A DNA stretch of 64,000 bases. It comes from Streptomyces sp. SID13031 (GTDB taxonomy: Bacteria > Actinomycetota > Actinomycetes > Propionibacteriales > Kribbellaceae). Position numbers and translations under genes: made by a program. The stretch lies in contig NZ_JAAGLV010000014.1 in assembly GCF_010548305.1 (NCBI RefSeq), positions 1 through 64,000 of the forward strand, read 5' to 3'. A model generated the notes under the pieces. It did no database searches, was not told the DNA's origin, and worked only from the letters and a program-made list of their open reading frames with translations. Positions 16,514-24,765 of the stretch are shown in pieces (position 1 is the first letter of the stretch; every line of letters starts with the position of its first letter).

Positions 16514-16545
16514 CGCCGCCCGGACCGGCCTCGATCCGGGCGGCG
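16514..16545. other. GC-rich hairpin ahead of the nucleoside hydrolase gene
   Basis: The 11-bp arms 16514-16524 and 16535-16545 (CGCCGCCCGGA / TCCGGGCGGCG) are perfectly complementary around a 10-nt loop. They sit 21 bp upstream of the plus-strand gene start. No plus-strand gene precedes it, so it may be a 5'-UTR structure rather than a terminator. Confidence 0.5.
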
Positions 16546-16566
16546 CGATGGGTGAGGATAGGGCGC

Positions 16567-17517
16567 ATGAAACCCGTCATCCTCGACGTCGACACCGGGC
16601 TGGACGACGCCTGCGCGCTGCTCCTGGCCGCCCGGCATCCGGAGCTCGATCTGAAGGCCGTGACCTGCGTGGGCGGCAACGTCGGCCTCGACCAGGTCGT
16701 CGTCAACACGCTGACGGTGCTCGACGCCGCCGGCCGGCCCGACGTACCGGTCGGTCGCGGAGCGGCGCTCCCCCTCCTCCAGCCGGTACGGACGGCACCC
16801 CACGTCCATGGCGCCGACGGCCTCGGCGACCTCGGCTGGCCGAGATCAACCCGTACTCCGGACGCGCGGCACGCCGTCGAGCTGCTGCGTGACGTGCTGC
16901 TGGACGCCGCCCGGACCGGCGAGCTGGTGACGCTGATCCCGCTGGCACCGATGACCAACATCGCCTTGCTCCTGCGGACCTACCCAGAAGCCGCCGCCGG
17001 CCTGCGCGAGATCGTCTTCATGGGTGGTGCGGCCGGGATCGGCAACGCGACCGCCTCCGCGGAGTTCAACATCTGGACGGATCCCGAGGCCGCCGCGGTC
17101 ACGCTCACCGCGGCGGGTGAGCTCAGCGTGCCGGTGACCATGTACGGGCTGGACGTCTTCTATGACGTGGTGATTCCACTGGCCGAGGCGAAGGCGCTCA
17201 GCGGGTCGCCGTCGGCGGATCTTGCCCGGCGGCTCATCGAGCGGCGCAGCGAGCTGTACAAGTCGGACGGCGCGACCATCGGCGACGGTGGCGCGGTCTG
17301 TGCCGTGATCGATCCCGACGGACTCACCACCCAGCCATTCCCCCTGCGGGTCGAGCTGGCCGGGAGCTGGTCGCGAGGACGCACGACCGTCGACACCCGG
17401 GACTGGTCGGGCGATCTGACGACCGACCCGTATGGCGGCGCGCCACCGGTAGTACAGGTTGCGACCGCTGTGGACGGGCGACGTTATGCCGACCTTTGGC
17501 TGGCGGCGGTGCGGTAG
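16567..17517 (+). CDS. Inosine/uridine-preferring nucleoside hydrolase
   Basis: A 316-residue enzyme that splits N-ribosidic bonds of nucleosides to ribose and base. The calcium-binding N-terminal signature DVDTGLDDA (residues 7-15) is present, as are the VGGNVGLDQVV segment, the HGADGLGDLG loop and the downstream EFNIWTDPEAA motif with the ribose-binding Asn and Asp. Length is typical. ATG 16567 follows GGTGAGGATAGG. It sits upstream of a Gfo/Idh oxidoreductase gene in the same direction (89 bp), but no common pathway is obvious. It is probably a cytoplasmic salvage enzyme. Confidence 0.93.
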   Translation: MKPVILDVDTGLDDACALLLAARHPELDLKAVTCVGGNVGLDQVVVNTLTVLDAAGRPDVPVGRGAALPLLQPVRTAPHVHGADGLGDLGWPRSTRTPDARHAVELLRDVLLDAARTGELVTLIPLAPMTNIALLLRTYPEAAAGLREIVFMGGAAGIGNATASAEFNIWTDPEAAAVTLTAAGELSVPVTMYGLDVFYDVVIPLAEAKALSGSPSADLARRLIERRSELYKSDGATIGDGGAVCAVIDPDGLTTQPFPLRVELAGSWSRGRTTVDTRDWSGDLTTDPYGGAPPVVQVATAVDGRRYADLWLAAVR

Positions 17518-17606
17518 CGGCCGGATTCGATCGCCGGGTTGTTCTGACAAAGGTGGCGTGGTTGCATGGCAAGCGTTTGCCCTGTCGGTCGCACGAGGAG
17601 CCTGCC

Positions 17607-18932
17607 TTGTCCGCAGCAGTCGAAGGACGCCGCCGCTACGCCGTGGTCGGACTGGGGGCCCGGGCGCAGACCTTCGTGAACGCGCTGGCCGGCCCGTACG
17701 CCGATCGCGCCGAGCTGGCCGGATTCTGCGATCTGAACCAGACCCGGATGGCGGTGCACAACCGGTGGCTGGCGGAGAAATTCGGGGCCGCCGCGATTCC
17801 GCAGTACGGGGCCGGTGATTTCGGCCGGATGCTGATCGAGCAGCGCGTCGACGCCGTGGTGGTGACCTCGATGGACCGCAGCCACGACGACTACATCGTG
17901 ACGGCGCTCGAGGCCGGGCTCGACGTGATCACCGAGAAGCCGATGACGACGGATCCGGTGCGCTGCCGGCGGATTCTCGCGGCGGCGGAGAAATCGACGG
18001 GATCCGTGCGGGTGGCGTTCAACTATCGGTACAACCCGGTGCACGAGAAGGTCCGCGAGGTGCTCGCGGCGGGGGCGATCGGCGAGATCGGGTCGGTGCA
18101 TTTCGAGTGGCTGCTCGATGTGCGGCACGGGGCGGACTACTTCCGGCGCTGGCATCGCGACAAGGCGAATGCCGGCGGGCTGATGGTGCACAAGGCGACG
18201 CATCATTTCGACCTGGTCAACTGGTGGATCGGCGCGGAACCGGTGACGGTGTTCGCCGACGGGAAGCTGTTCTTCTACGGCGACGTGAACGGCAAGAAGC
18301 GTGGGCTCGCACGGGACTACGAGCGTGCCGACGGGGCAGCGGCGGCCGCGGACGATCCGTTCGCGATCAAGCTGGCGGCTTCAGCTCAGTTGCGTGAGCT
18401 TTATCTGGAGGCCGAGCACGAAGACGGGTACCACCGCGACCAGAACGTTTTCGCGCCGGGGATCACGATCGAGGACGACATGGCGGTACTGGTCAGGTAT
18501 TCGACCGGCGCCTCGTTGAGCTATCACCTGACGGCGTATTCGCCGTGGGAGGGCTACCGGATCGCGTTCAACGGCAGCGCCGGGCGGCTGGAACTGCTCG
18601 TTCGGGAGAACACCTTCGCGACTCCGCCCGAGGATCAGCAGCATGCGACCGCGGTACAGCATGGTGATGCGAAACCGGGTGAGACCGAGGCGCTGCTGAC
18701 CTTGCATCCTCTGTGGGAGCCGCCGCAGACGCTCCTCCATGGTGAACTCGGCCAGGGGCACGGCGGTGGCGACGCACGGCTACTTGAATCGCTGTTCGGC
18801 GATCCGGTCGAAGACCCACTGGGCCGCGGCGCGGACCACCGCGACGGCGCCCGGTCACTCCTCGTCGGGCTGGCCGCCAACCAATCCTTCGAGACCGGCC
18901 AGGTAGCACAGGTCTCTTCTTTACTCGACTAG
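17607..18932 (+). CDS. Gfo/Idh/MocA family oxidoreductase
   Basis: A 441-residue NAD(P)-dependent sugar or inositol dehydrogenase-type protein. The Rossmann dinucleotide motif is VVGLGARAQ at about residues 11-19. The signature EKPMTTD follows the VDAVVVTSMDRSHDDY strand. The GGLMVHKATHHFDLVNWWIG segment supplies the catalytic His and Asp region of the family. A TTG start at 17607 behind GAGGAG is preferred, although the frame is open to 17496. Substrate is unknown. It resembles actinobacterial proteins next to sugar ABC transporters, but none is here. Confidence 0.9.
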   Translation: MSAAVEGRRRYAVVGLGARAQTFVNALAGPYADRAELAGFCDLNQTRMAVHNRWLAEKFGAAAIPQYGAGDFGRMLIEQRVDAVVVTSMDRSHDDYIVTALEAGLDVITEKPMTTDPVRCRRILAAAEKSTGSVRVAFNYRYNPVHEKVREVLAAGAIGEIGSVHFEWLLDVRHGADYFRRWHRDKANAGGLMVHKATHHFDLVNWWIGAEPVTVFADGKLFFYGDVNGKKRGLARDYERADGAAAAADDPFAIKLAASAQLRELYLEAEHEDGYHRDQNVFAPGITIEDDMAVLVRYSTGASLSYHLTAYSPWEGYRIAFNGSAGRLELLVRENTFATPPEDQQHATAVQHGDAKPGETEALLTLHPLWEPPQTLLHGELGQGHGGGDARLLESLFGDPVEDPLGRGADHRDGARSLLVGLAANQSFETGQVAQVSSLLD

Positions 18933-18949
18933 GAATTCCGGGGCAGCAA

Positions 18950-18980
18950 CCGCTGGGTCCGCACTTCGGCGATCCAGCGG
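18950..18980. terminator. short hairpin between convergent genes
   Basis: The arms CCGCTGG (18950-18956) and CCAGCGG (18974-18980) pair around a 17-nt loop in the 65-bp gap between the oxidoreductase and LysM genes. It could serve both strands. Confidence 0.4.
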
Positions 18981-18997
18981 CGTTCGCGCCAGCCGGG

Positions 18998-19543
18998 TCA
19001 GCGGATTGGGATTTGGAGGGTTTGGCCGGGGACTACGTCGGCCGAGCTTTCGAGGTTGTTGAGGTCGGCGATCTTCTCGACCACGACGGTGGGGTCTTCG
19101 GTGGGGTTGGTTTCCTGGGCGATGGACCAGAGGGACTGGCCGGCGCCTACCTGGACCTGGATGGTGTGGTCGAAGGTGGGCTGGGGGTCCAGGACGCCGG
19201 CTACTCGCAGGCCGAGGACGGCGATCGCTGCACCGAAGACCAGGACCGAGACGGTGGTCAGCAGGAGCTTGCCGCGGCGGGTCAGCTGCAGGGCGGACGG
19301 CTCGATGTCCGCGGACCAGCTGGCTCGTCTGCCCGTCGCCGGGCGGTTGGCCCGTGCTGCCTGCCGGGGGCTCGCCTCGCGGAGGAGGTCGGGGCCGGAG
19401 CAGGCACGGACCGGGAGTGGCTCGGTGGTGGTGCCGGGGATCCGGCGGCGCCTGCGGGTCTCGCCGGGTGACCGGGTCACCTCGGTCGCGGGCGTCATCA
19501 CGCCTGTTGTCAGGACTCCTGACGCCAGTGCCGCTGTGCTCAT
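18998..19543 (-). CDS. LysM domain membrane protein divergent from lexA
   Basis: A 181-residue protein with a basic, disordered N-terminus (~90 residues). One transmembrane helix follows (LLLTTVSVLVFGAAIAVLGL, about residues 96-115), then an extracytoplasmic LysM motif (VGAGQSLWSIAQET ... VVPGQTLQIPI) that binds peptidoglycan. A LysM protein divergent from lexA is a common arrangement in Gram-positive bacteria, where YneA-type proteins delay division during the SOS response. Two tandem LexA boxes lie 100-130 bp upstream of this gene, which supports SOS control. ATG 19543 follows GGAGGATCC. Confidence 0.85.
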   Translation of the reverse strand: MSTAALASGVLTTGVMTPATEVTRSPGETRRRRRIPGTTTEPLPVRACSGPDLLREASPRQAARANRPATGRRASWSADIEPSALQLTRRGKLLLTTVSVLVFGAAIAVLGLRVAGVLDPQPTFDHTIQVQVGAGQSLWSIAQETNPTEDPTVVVEKIADLNNLESSADVVPGQTLQIPIR

Positions 19544-19644
19544 CGGATCCTCCAGACCCTTGTTCAGGTACCAACTGCGGTGTCGATCTCTGTCTACCGG
19601 GCGGCTCCGACAGTTTTCACCGAAGCACCCCGCGGCGATCAACC

Positions 19645-19674
19645 CGAACACCTGTTCGATCGAACGCCTGTACG
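19645..19674. promoter_or_regulatory. two adjacent LexA (SOS) boxes
   Basis: CGAACACCTGTTCG (19645-19658) matches the actinobacterial SOS box CGAAC-N4-GTTCG exactly. CGAACGCCTGTACG (19661-19674) matches in all but one position. Their centres are 16 bp apart, and they lie in the divergent LysM/lexA promoter region. Confidence 0.85.
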
Positions 19675-19794
19675 AATGATTAACCGACAGCCACTGTCTT
19701 CGCAACCATTTCCAACCAGGACACGCCGGAGAAATTCCCGGCCCCGGCTGCCCTATAACCTGACACACGAACAAACGTGCGAACCGACACGCCT

Positions 19795-19808
19795 TCGAAC
19801 AGATGTTT
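19795..19808 (+). promoter_or_regulatory. LexA box proximal to lexA
   Basis: CGAACAGATGTTTG lies 92 bp upstream of the lexA start and has one mismatch to CGAAC-N4-GTTCG. It is suited to lexA autoregulation. A weaker half-match (19767-19780) lies nearby. Confidence 0.75.
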
Positions 19809-19899
19809 GAAGAATCTCAGGATTCGGTCTACGGTCTTCTCAGTCGACAAAGCCTGGCCGGTGCCCGACAGCCGGCCCGACCCGAGGAGAAGCCTGACC

Positions 19900-20673
19900 A
19901 TGGCCAGGACGCCGAGCGGTTCCAGCAAGGACGATCGCACCGCCGCGGGAGCACCCGCCAAGACCGTCTCCGAGCTGCCCGACGGTCCCGCCGACGCCAC
20001 CGGTCTGACCCCGCGTCAACGCCGGGTGCTGGACGTCATCCGCGATTCCGTCGACAGCCGCGGTTACCCGCCGTCGATGCGCGAGATCGGCGAGAAGGTC
20101 GGCCTGACGAGCTCGTCGTCGGTATCGCACCAGCTGAAGGTGCTCGAGCAGAAGGGCCTGTTGCGCCGCGACCCGAACCGGCCGCGCGCGATCGAGGTCC
20201 GCTACCCGAACGAGGTCGCCGACGCGGCGCGCCGCGGTTCGGTCGGCTCGGTCCGGCAGACGTCGTACGACGAGACCGGGGCCGGCGACGCGCACCCGGC
20301 CGCGGTCTACGTACCGATGGTCGGCCAGATCGCCGCCGGTAACCCGATCCTCGCCGAGCAGGACATCGAGGAGGTCTTTCCGTTGCCCAAGGCAATGGTT
20401 GGCGAAGGCACCTTGTTCATGCTGAAGGTCAAGGGTGAGTCGATGATCGAGGCGGCCATCTGCGACGGTGACTGGGTGGTCGTGCGGCAGGAGCAGACCG
20501 CCGAGAACGGTGACATCGTCGCTGCCATGATCGACGGCGAGGCGACCGTGAAGACGTTCAAGAAGACCGCCACCGAGATCCTGCTGGTCCCGCACAACCC
20601 GGCGTTCGAGCCGATCGACGGCAAGGACGCGGTCATCCTCGGAAAGGTCGTAACAGTTCTGCGGCGTGTCTGA
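19900..20673 (+). CDS. lexA: SOS response repressor LexA
   Basis: A 257-residue repressor and self-cleaving protease. The N-terminal winged HTH (LTPRQRRVLDVIRDSV; YPPSMREIGEKVGLTSSSSV) is preceded by ~35 extra residues, as in many actinobacteria. The cleavage site Ala-Gly is in GQIAAGNPI, the catalytic Ser in VKGESMIEAAI and the catalytic Lys in EATVKTFKK. The start ATG 19900 follows a GAGGAGAAG ribosome site; an earlier in-frame ATG at 19777 lies inside the operator region and is rejected. Upstream LexA boxes support autoregulation and control of the divergent LysM gene. Confidence 0.98.
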   Translation: MARTPSGSSKDDRTAAGAPAKTVSELPDGPADATGLTPRQRRVLDVIRDSVDSRGYPPSMREIGEKVGLTSSSSVSHQLKVLEQKGLLRRDPNRPRAIEVRYPNEVADAARRGSVGSVRQTSYDETGAGDAHPAAVYVPMVGQIAAGNPILAEQDIEEVFPLPKAMVGEGTLFMLKVKGESMIEAAICDGDWVVVRQEQTAENGDIVAAMIDGEATVKTFKKTATEILLVPHNPAFEPIDGKDAVILGKVVTVLRRV

Positions 20674-20721
20674 CATCTCAGACAGCGCGCGGACTCGGGC
20701 GTGTCATGTCAGGATTGAGTT

Positions 20722-21234
20722 ATGACGACTGTCTATGACTTCAGCGCCACCCGGATCGAAGGCAATGAACAGTCTCTTTCCGACTTCCGCGACCAGGTGC
20801 TCCTGGTGGTGAACACGGCCTCGCAGTGCAGTCAGACGCCGCAGTACACCGGACTCCAGAAGCTCTACAAGACGTACCGGAAACAAGGGTTTTCGGTGCT
20901 CGGTTTTCCCTGCGACCAGTTCGGTCACCAGGAGCCGGGCGACGAGAACGAGATCGCGAACTTCTGTTCGACGATCTATCACGTCACGTTCCCGATGTTC
21001 GCCAAGATCGACGTGAACGGTTCCAAGACGCTGCCGCTGTACAACTGGCTGAAGCGCGAGCAGGGCGGCCTGCTCGGGGGCCGGATCAAGTGGAACTTCA
21101 GCAAGTTCCTGATCGGCCGGGACGGTGGTGTGATCGCGCGCTACGCGCCGACCAACACGCCTGAGAAGCTGGCCGACAAGATCGAGGCTGCGCTCGCGGT
21201 GCCGGCGCCGAGCCGGCGCGAATCAGGCGACTGA
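20722..21234 (+). CDS. Glutathione peroxidase family thiol peroxidase
   Basis: A 170-residue thioredoxin-fold peroxidase. The peroxidatic Cys lies in VVNTASQCSQTPQYTGLQ, the resolving-type Cys in GFPCDQFGHQEPG, and the conserved KWNFSKFLIGRDG segment carries the WNF motif with the catalytic Trp and Asn. Actinobacterial members usually take electrons from thioredoxin rather than glutathione (family knowledge, not visible here). The gene starts 48 bp after lexA in the same direction and ends at a strong hairpin terminator. Confidence 0.94.
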   Translation: MTTVYDFSATRIEGNEQSLSDFRDQVLLVVNTASQCSQTPQYTGLQKLYKTYRKQGFSVLGFPCDQFGHQEPGDENEIANFCSTIYHVTFPMFAKIDVNGSKTLPLYNWLKREQGGLLGGRIKWNFSKFLIGRDGGVIARYAPTNTPEKLADKIEAALAVPAPSRRESGD

Positions 21235-21250
21235 TTCACCGGCGATAGCT

Positions 21251-21294
21251 GGCATCGATTCCGGGGTACCGCTGGAATCGATGCCGTTCTTTTG
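21251..21294 (+). terminator. Rho-independent terminator
   Basis: A perfect 12-bp stem GGCATCGATTCC / GGAATCGATGCC (21251-21262, 21274-21284) is followed by GTTCTTTTGC, a T-rich tail. It ends the lexA/peroxidase transcript. The next 200 bp to 21502 show no gene. Confidence 0.85.
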
Positions 21295-21502
21295 CCTGCG
21301 ACAGTGAAGCAACCCTCGTCGCAGTGCAAACCACAACTGCCCTGCCGACCCTTGGTGTGGCCAGGGAAAGTGGTGGCGCGAGCCGGGCTTACTGACCCTT
21401 TGGGCGGGCTTACGGTCACGGCCGAAATCACTCGGGTTGTCTTGTAGACGTTTCGGCCATGACCGTTATACCGTCGTGGGATCCGTCGCAGGGAGAACCG
21501 CC

Positions 21503-23794
21503 ATGATTCCGCGCCGTCGTTCACTTCAGCGTGCCCTGATTGCCACCCTGGCCGTCCTAGCCACCTTCACCGCTCCGATCGCCGCCCATGCGGCGCCGGT
21601 AGCCGCGCCACCAGACGTCATCAAAGACCTCGGTACCCCACTCACCTCGTTGACGGTGATGGAAGGCGCCTTCGGCCACGAGCCCGACGGCCGCGATGTC
21701 GTCTACGCCGTACCAGCTGGTGAGAACGCCCAGCTCAACGTCGTCGACGTGCACAGCCGCCAGCTACTACGCACCATTCCGCTGCCCGGTGCGGCCGGCG
21801 CCTGGGCGATCACCGTCGCGACCGACGGCAGCGTGTACGTCGGTAGCTACGCCAACGCGCATCTGTACCGCTACCGCCCCGACACGGCCACGGTCGCCGA
21901 CCTCGGTCAGCCGATCCCCGGTGAGGCGTCGATGTACGGCCTCACCCCTGGTCGCGACGGCGCCGTGTACGCCGGGACGTACCCGAACGCCCACGCGTTC
22001 AAGTACGACCCGACGACCAACAAGTTCACCGACTACGGCTCGCTGGACCCGGTCCAGCAGTACGTCCGGGCCGCCGTCTACGACCCTGATCACAACGCGT
22101 TGTTCGCCGGCCTGGCGACCCCCGAGGCGAAGCTGATCCGGATCGACCTGGACACCGGCGCCAAGCAGGACATCACTCCCCCGGGGCTGACGGCCAAGGA
22201 TTTCCAGGACCTCGACTATGCGAACGGCCGGGTCTTCGGCAACGCCAGTCTGCGGCTGATCGTGATCGACGCGGCCACCAACAAACAGGTCACCTTCACC
22301 GACACGGCGACCGGCAATCGGGTCACCGAATATCCCATCGGCGCCCGCGGCGTCTCGAACGCAGGCCCCGGCGGCGTCTACTTCACCAGCAACCTCGCGC
22401 TCACCCGCTACGACCCGGCGACCGACACGGTCGGCACGGTCCCGTCCGGCGTCCGGATCACCCGAGGTTTGGCGATCGGCTACGGCTGGATCACCGACAA
22501 CGGCCAGCCGATGCTCTACGGCCTGGGCGGCAACTACTCCGGTGGCACCTGGCGCTACAACCCGCAGACCGGCGTACTGGCGCAGTGGTCGTCGCCGTTC
22601 CAGTATGTGCCCGCTCCCTTGCAGCACGCGATCGCGGACCCGGTGACCGGCAAGATCCTGGTCAACGCCTTCCTCAACGGCTCCACCACCAGCTACGACC
22701 CGGTCACCGCCCGGGCGACGCTGACCGCCCGGCAAGGACAGGTCGAGGACTGGGCGTGGAACTCCGCCAACAAGCTGTACGTCGGCATCTACCCGTACGG
22801 CCGGCTGTCCGCCTGGGATCCGAATCAACCCGAGAGCCCGACGAACCCACGCGTGCTCTTCAGCCTCGTCGACAGCGACCTGCAGAACCGTCCGGTCTCG
22901 GTCGTGCCATCGGGCGATCGGGTCTATGTGGGCACGACGCCCGGGTACGGCGAGTACGGCGGCGCGTTCACCGTCTACACCGTCTCGACCGGCAACCTGG
23001 CGGTCCATCGCAACATCGTCGTCGACCAGACCATCGCCTCGATCCTGCCGGTCGGATCCGCCGTGTGGGCAGGCTCCAGCATCGAGGGCGGACAGGGCAC
23101 CGAGCCGCGCGCGACCGAGGCACACCTGGTCAAGGTGGACCCCGCGACGGGCACGGTGAGCACGGACGTCGTACCGGTCCCGGGCGCAACCACCATCGGC
23201 GAGCTGAGCCTCGGCCCCGACGGCAACGTGTGGGGACTGGCCGACGGTACGGTCTTCGTCGCCAACCCGACCACCGGTGAGGTCATCAAGAGGATCCACG
23301 TCTTCACCGCGGAGACCGCTTCCACCGAAGGTGCCCTGTCGTGGCGCGATGGCTACCTGTACGCCGTCGTGGGCGGCCGCCTGTTCGTGGTCGACAGCCT
23401 GTCGGGCACCCCGACTGTCCTGCGCAGCCGCGGTATGTACCGGTTGACTCTGGCCCCGACGGGCATCTACTACATGCTGCTCCGGCCGGACGGCAACACG
23501 AACCCGACCAACCTCGCTTCCTACACGCCGCCGGTCGATCCCTGTCCGCACTCGGATCTTCGGGCGACCGTCTGGACCGGCAACATCAACAGCAACGTGG
23601 CGAACCGCAACCTGCGCTACGGCTGCACGCTCATCGACGATCTGCCGGACGCGGAGGCCACTTGGCCAAGCCACAAGGCGTATGTCACAGCAGTCGGTTC
23701 CAAGTCCGCCGAGCTCGTCCAGGCCGGATCAATCACCTACGCCGAGGGCTACGCCGTCCTCGAAGCCGCCCAACGCTCGACCGTGGGGCGTTAG
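21503..23794 (+). CDS. Secreted beta-propeller (PQQ/SMP-30-like) protein
   Basis: A 763-residue exported protein. The signal peptide is MIPRRRSLQRALIATLAVLA with AHA cleavage near residue 32. The body is a series of propeller blades with GRDGAVYAGTYPNAHAFKYD-type units, DGSVYVGSYANAHLYRYRPD-like repeats and several YDP(A/D)T turns, so a 7- or 8-bladed beta-propeller is likely. The last ~75 residues (NRNLRYGCTLIDDLPD ... AGSITYAEGYAVLEAA) form a helical FIMAH/FIVAR-like domain seen at the ends of exported actinobacterial proteins. No catalytic motif is evident, so it may bind or hydrolyse polysaccharide or lactone. The stop overlaps the convergent ligase gene by four bases. Confidence 0.82.
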   Translation: MIPRRRSLQRALIATLAVLATFTAPIAAHAAPVAAPPDVIKDLGTPLTSLTVMEGAFGHEPDGRDVVYAVPAGENAQLNVVDVHSRQLLRTIPLPGAAGAWAITVATDGSVYVGSYANAHLYRYRPDTATVADLGQPIPGEASMYGLTPGRDGAVYAGTYPNAHAFKYDPTTNKFTDYGSLDPVQQYVRAAVYDPDHNALFAGLATPEAKLIRIDLDTGAKQDITPPGLTAKDFQDLDYANGRVFGNASLRLIVIDAATNKQVTFTDTATGNRVTEYPIGARGVSNAGPGGVYFTSNLALTRYDPATDTVGTVPSGVRITRGLAIGYGWITDNGQPMLYGLGGNYSGGTWRYNPQTGVLAQWSSPFQYVPAPLQHAIADPVTGKILVNAFLNGSTTSYDPVTARATLTARQGQVEDWAWNSANKLYVGIYPYGRLSAWDPNQPESPTNPRVLFSLVDSDLQNRPVSVVPSGDRVYVGTTPGYGEYGGAFTVYTVSTGNLAVHRNIVVDQTIASILPVGSAVWAGSSIEGGQGTEPRATEAHLVKVDPATGTVSTDVVPVPGATTIGELSLGPDGNVWGLADGTVFVANPTTGEVIKRIHVFTAETASTEGALSWRDGYLYAVVGGRLFVVDSLSGTPTVLRSRGMYRLTLAPTGIYYMLLRPDGNTNPTNLASYTPPVDPCPHSDLRATVWTGNINSNVANRNLRYGCTLIDDLPDAEATWPSHKAYVTAVGSKSAELVQAGSITYAEGYAVLEAAQRSTVGR

Positions 23795-24759
23795 CGAATT
23801 ACTGACGAGGGGTCGATATCGAGACGGAGGCCTCGCCAGACGGGGTGGCGTAGGCGTCCGTCGCCGGCCCAGCCCGAGTAGGTGACCTCGGCGACCAGGA
23901 GCGGGTCGAGCCAGTGCGCGGCCCGCCGGTCGCCGGCCGGGATGGTGGAGGTGTCGAAAGGCGGCGTGTCGAGCTCGAGGGCGGCGAGCTCGGCGCCCAG
24001 TACTTCGAGCATCGCGAAGTCGAGGCCGGAACCGACCTTGCCGATCAGCACCAGCTCGCCACCGGGTGAGTCGTAGGCGCCGCAGTACAGGGAGCCGATC
24101 TTGCCCTCGCGGTTGCCTTCACCGGGGTGCCAGCCGCAGAGGATCACGTCGTGGGTGATCACGGGTTTGACCTTGACCCAGTCCGAGCTGCGTTTGCCCG
24201 GCAGGTACCGGGATTTGCGCCGTTTGGCGACGACGCCTTCCAGCCCTTGCGTGACCGACAGGTCCAGCGCCTCGCCGGCATCGGCGTATGCCGGGGGCAC
24301 CTCCCAGAACGGGTCGCCGAGCTCGAGCGAGTCGAGCAGCGCGCGGCGTTCGTCGTAGCTTGCCTCTAGCAATGATTGTCCGGCGAACCGGAGGACGTCG
24401 AAGACCCGGACGGAGACGGGCACCTGGTTGATCAACTGGGCCAGGTGGCGTGGATCGCGAACGTGCATCCGCCGTTGCAGCAACCCGAACGACGGCGCCC
24501 CCGACTCGTCGAGCGTGACGATCTCGCCATCCAGTACTGCGGGCAGCTCCAACCCCGGCGCGTGCGCGAGCCCGAGAAGCTCGGGATAGCCGCCGGACAC
24601 GTCGCGGCTGTTGCGCGACCACAACCTGCAGCCACTCTCGTCGACCTCGGCGATCACCCGGATGCCGTCCCACTTCATCTCGTACGACCAGCCCGCCCCG
24701 GACGGCATCGTGCCGAGCGCCGCCATCATCGGCAGCACTGGTGGCACTGTCCCGGGCAT
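23791..24759 (-). CDS. ATP-dependent DNA ligase (LigD/LigC-type ligase domain)
   Basis: A 322-residue protein with the adenylation motif EMKWDGIR (nucleotidyl Lys at about residue 29). Further ligase motifs include LDGEIV, EGVVAKRRKSRYLPGKRSSDWVKV-type motif IV/V residues (Lys-Lys spacing) and a C-terminal OB-fold (LIGKVGSGLDFAM ... VAEVTYSGW). It corresponds to the ligase module of LigD or standalone LigC. No polymerase, nuclease or Ku gene adjoins. It seals nicks with ATP, probably in stationary-phase or NHEJ-like repair. It overlaps the propeller gene stop by four bases, and dinG lies just upstream. Confidence 0.92.
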   Translation of the reverse strand: MPGTVPPVLPMMAALGTMPSGAGWSYEMKWDGIRVIAEVDESGCRLWSRNSRDVSGGYPELLGLAHAPGLELPAVLDGEIVTLDESGAPSFGLLQRRMHVRDPRHLAQLINQVPVSVRVFDVLRFAGQSLLEASYDERRALLDSLELGDPFWEVPPAYADAGEALDLSVTQGLEGVVAKRRKSRYLPGKRSSDWVKVKPVITHDVILCGWHPGEGNREGKIGSLYCGAYDSPGGELVLIGKVGSGLDFAMLEVLGAELAALELDTPPFDTSTIPAGDRRAAHWLDPLLVAEVTYSGWAGDGRLRHPVWRGLRLDIDPSSVIR

Positions 24760-24765
24760 GAGAAA

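Noticed and set aside
19767..19780. A fourth LexA box (CGAACAAACGTGCG)
   Set aside because: The second half-site is degraded, so it is mentioned only as a weak match beside the better boxes.
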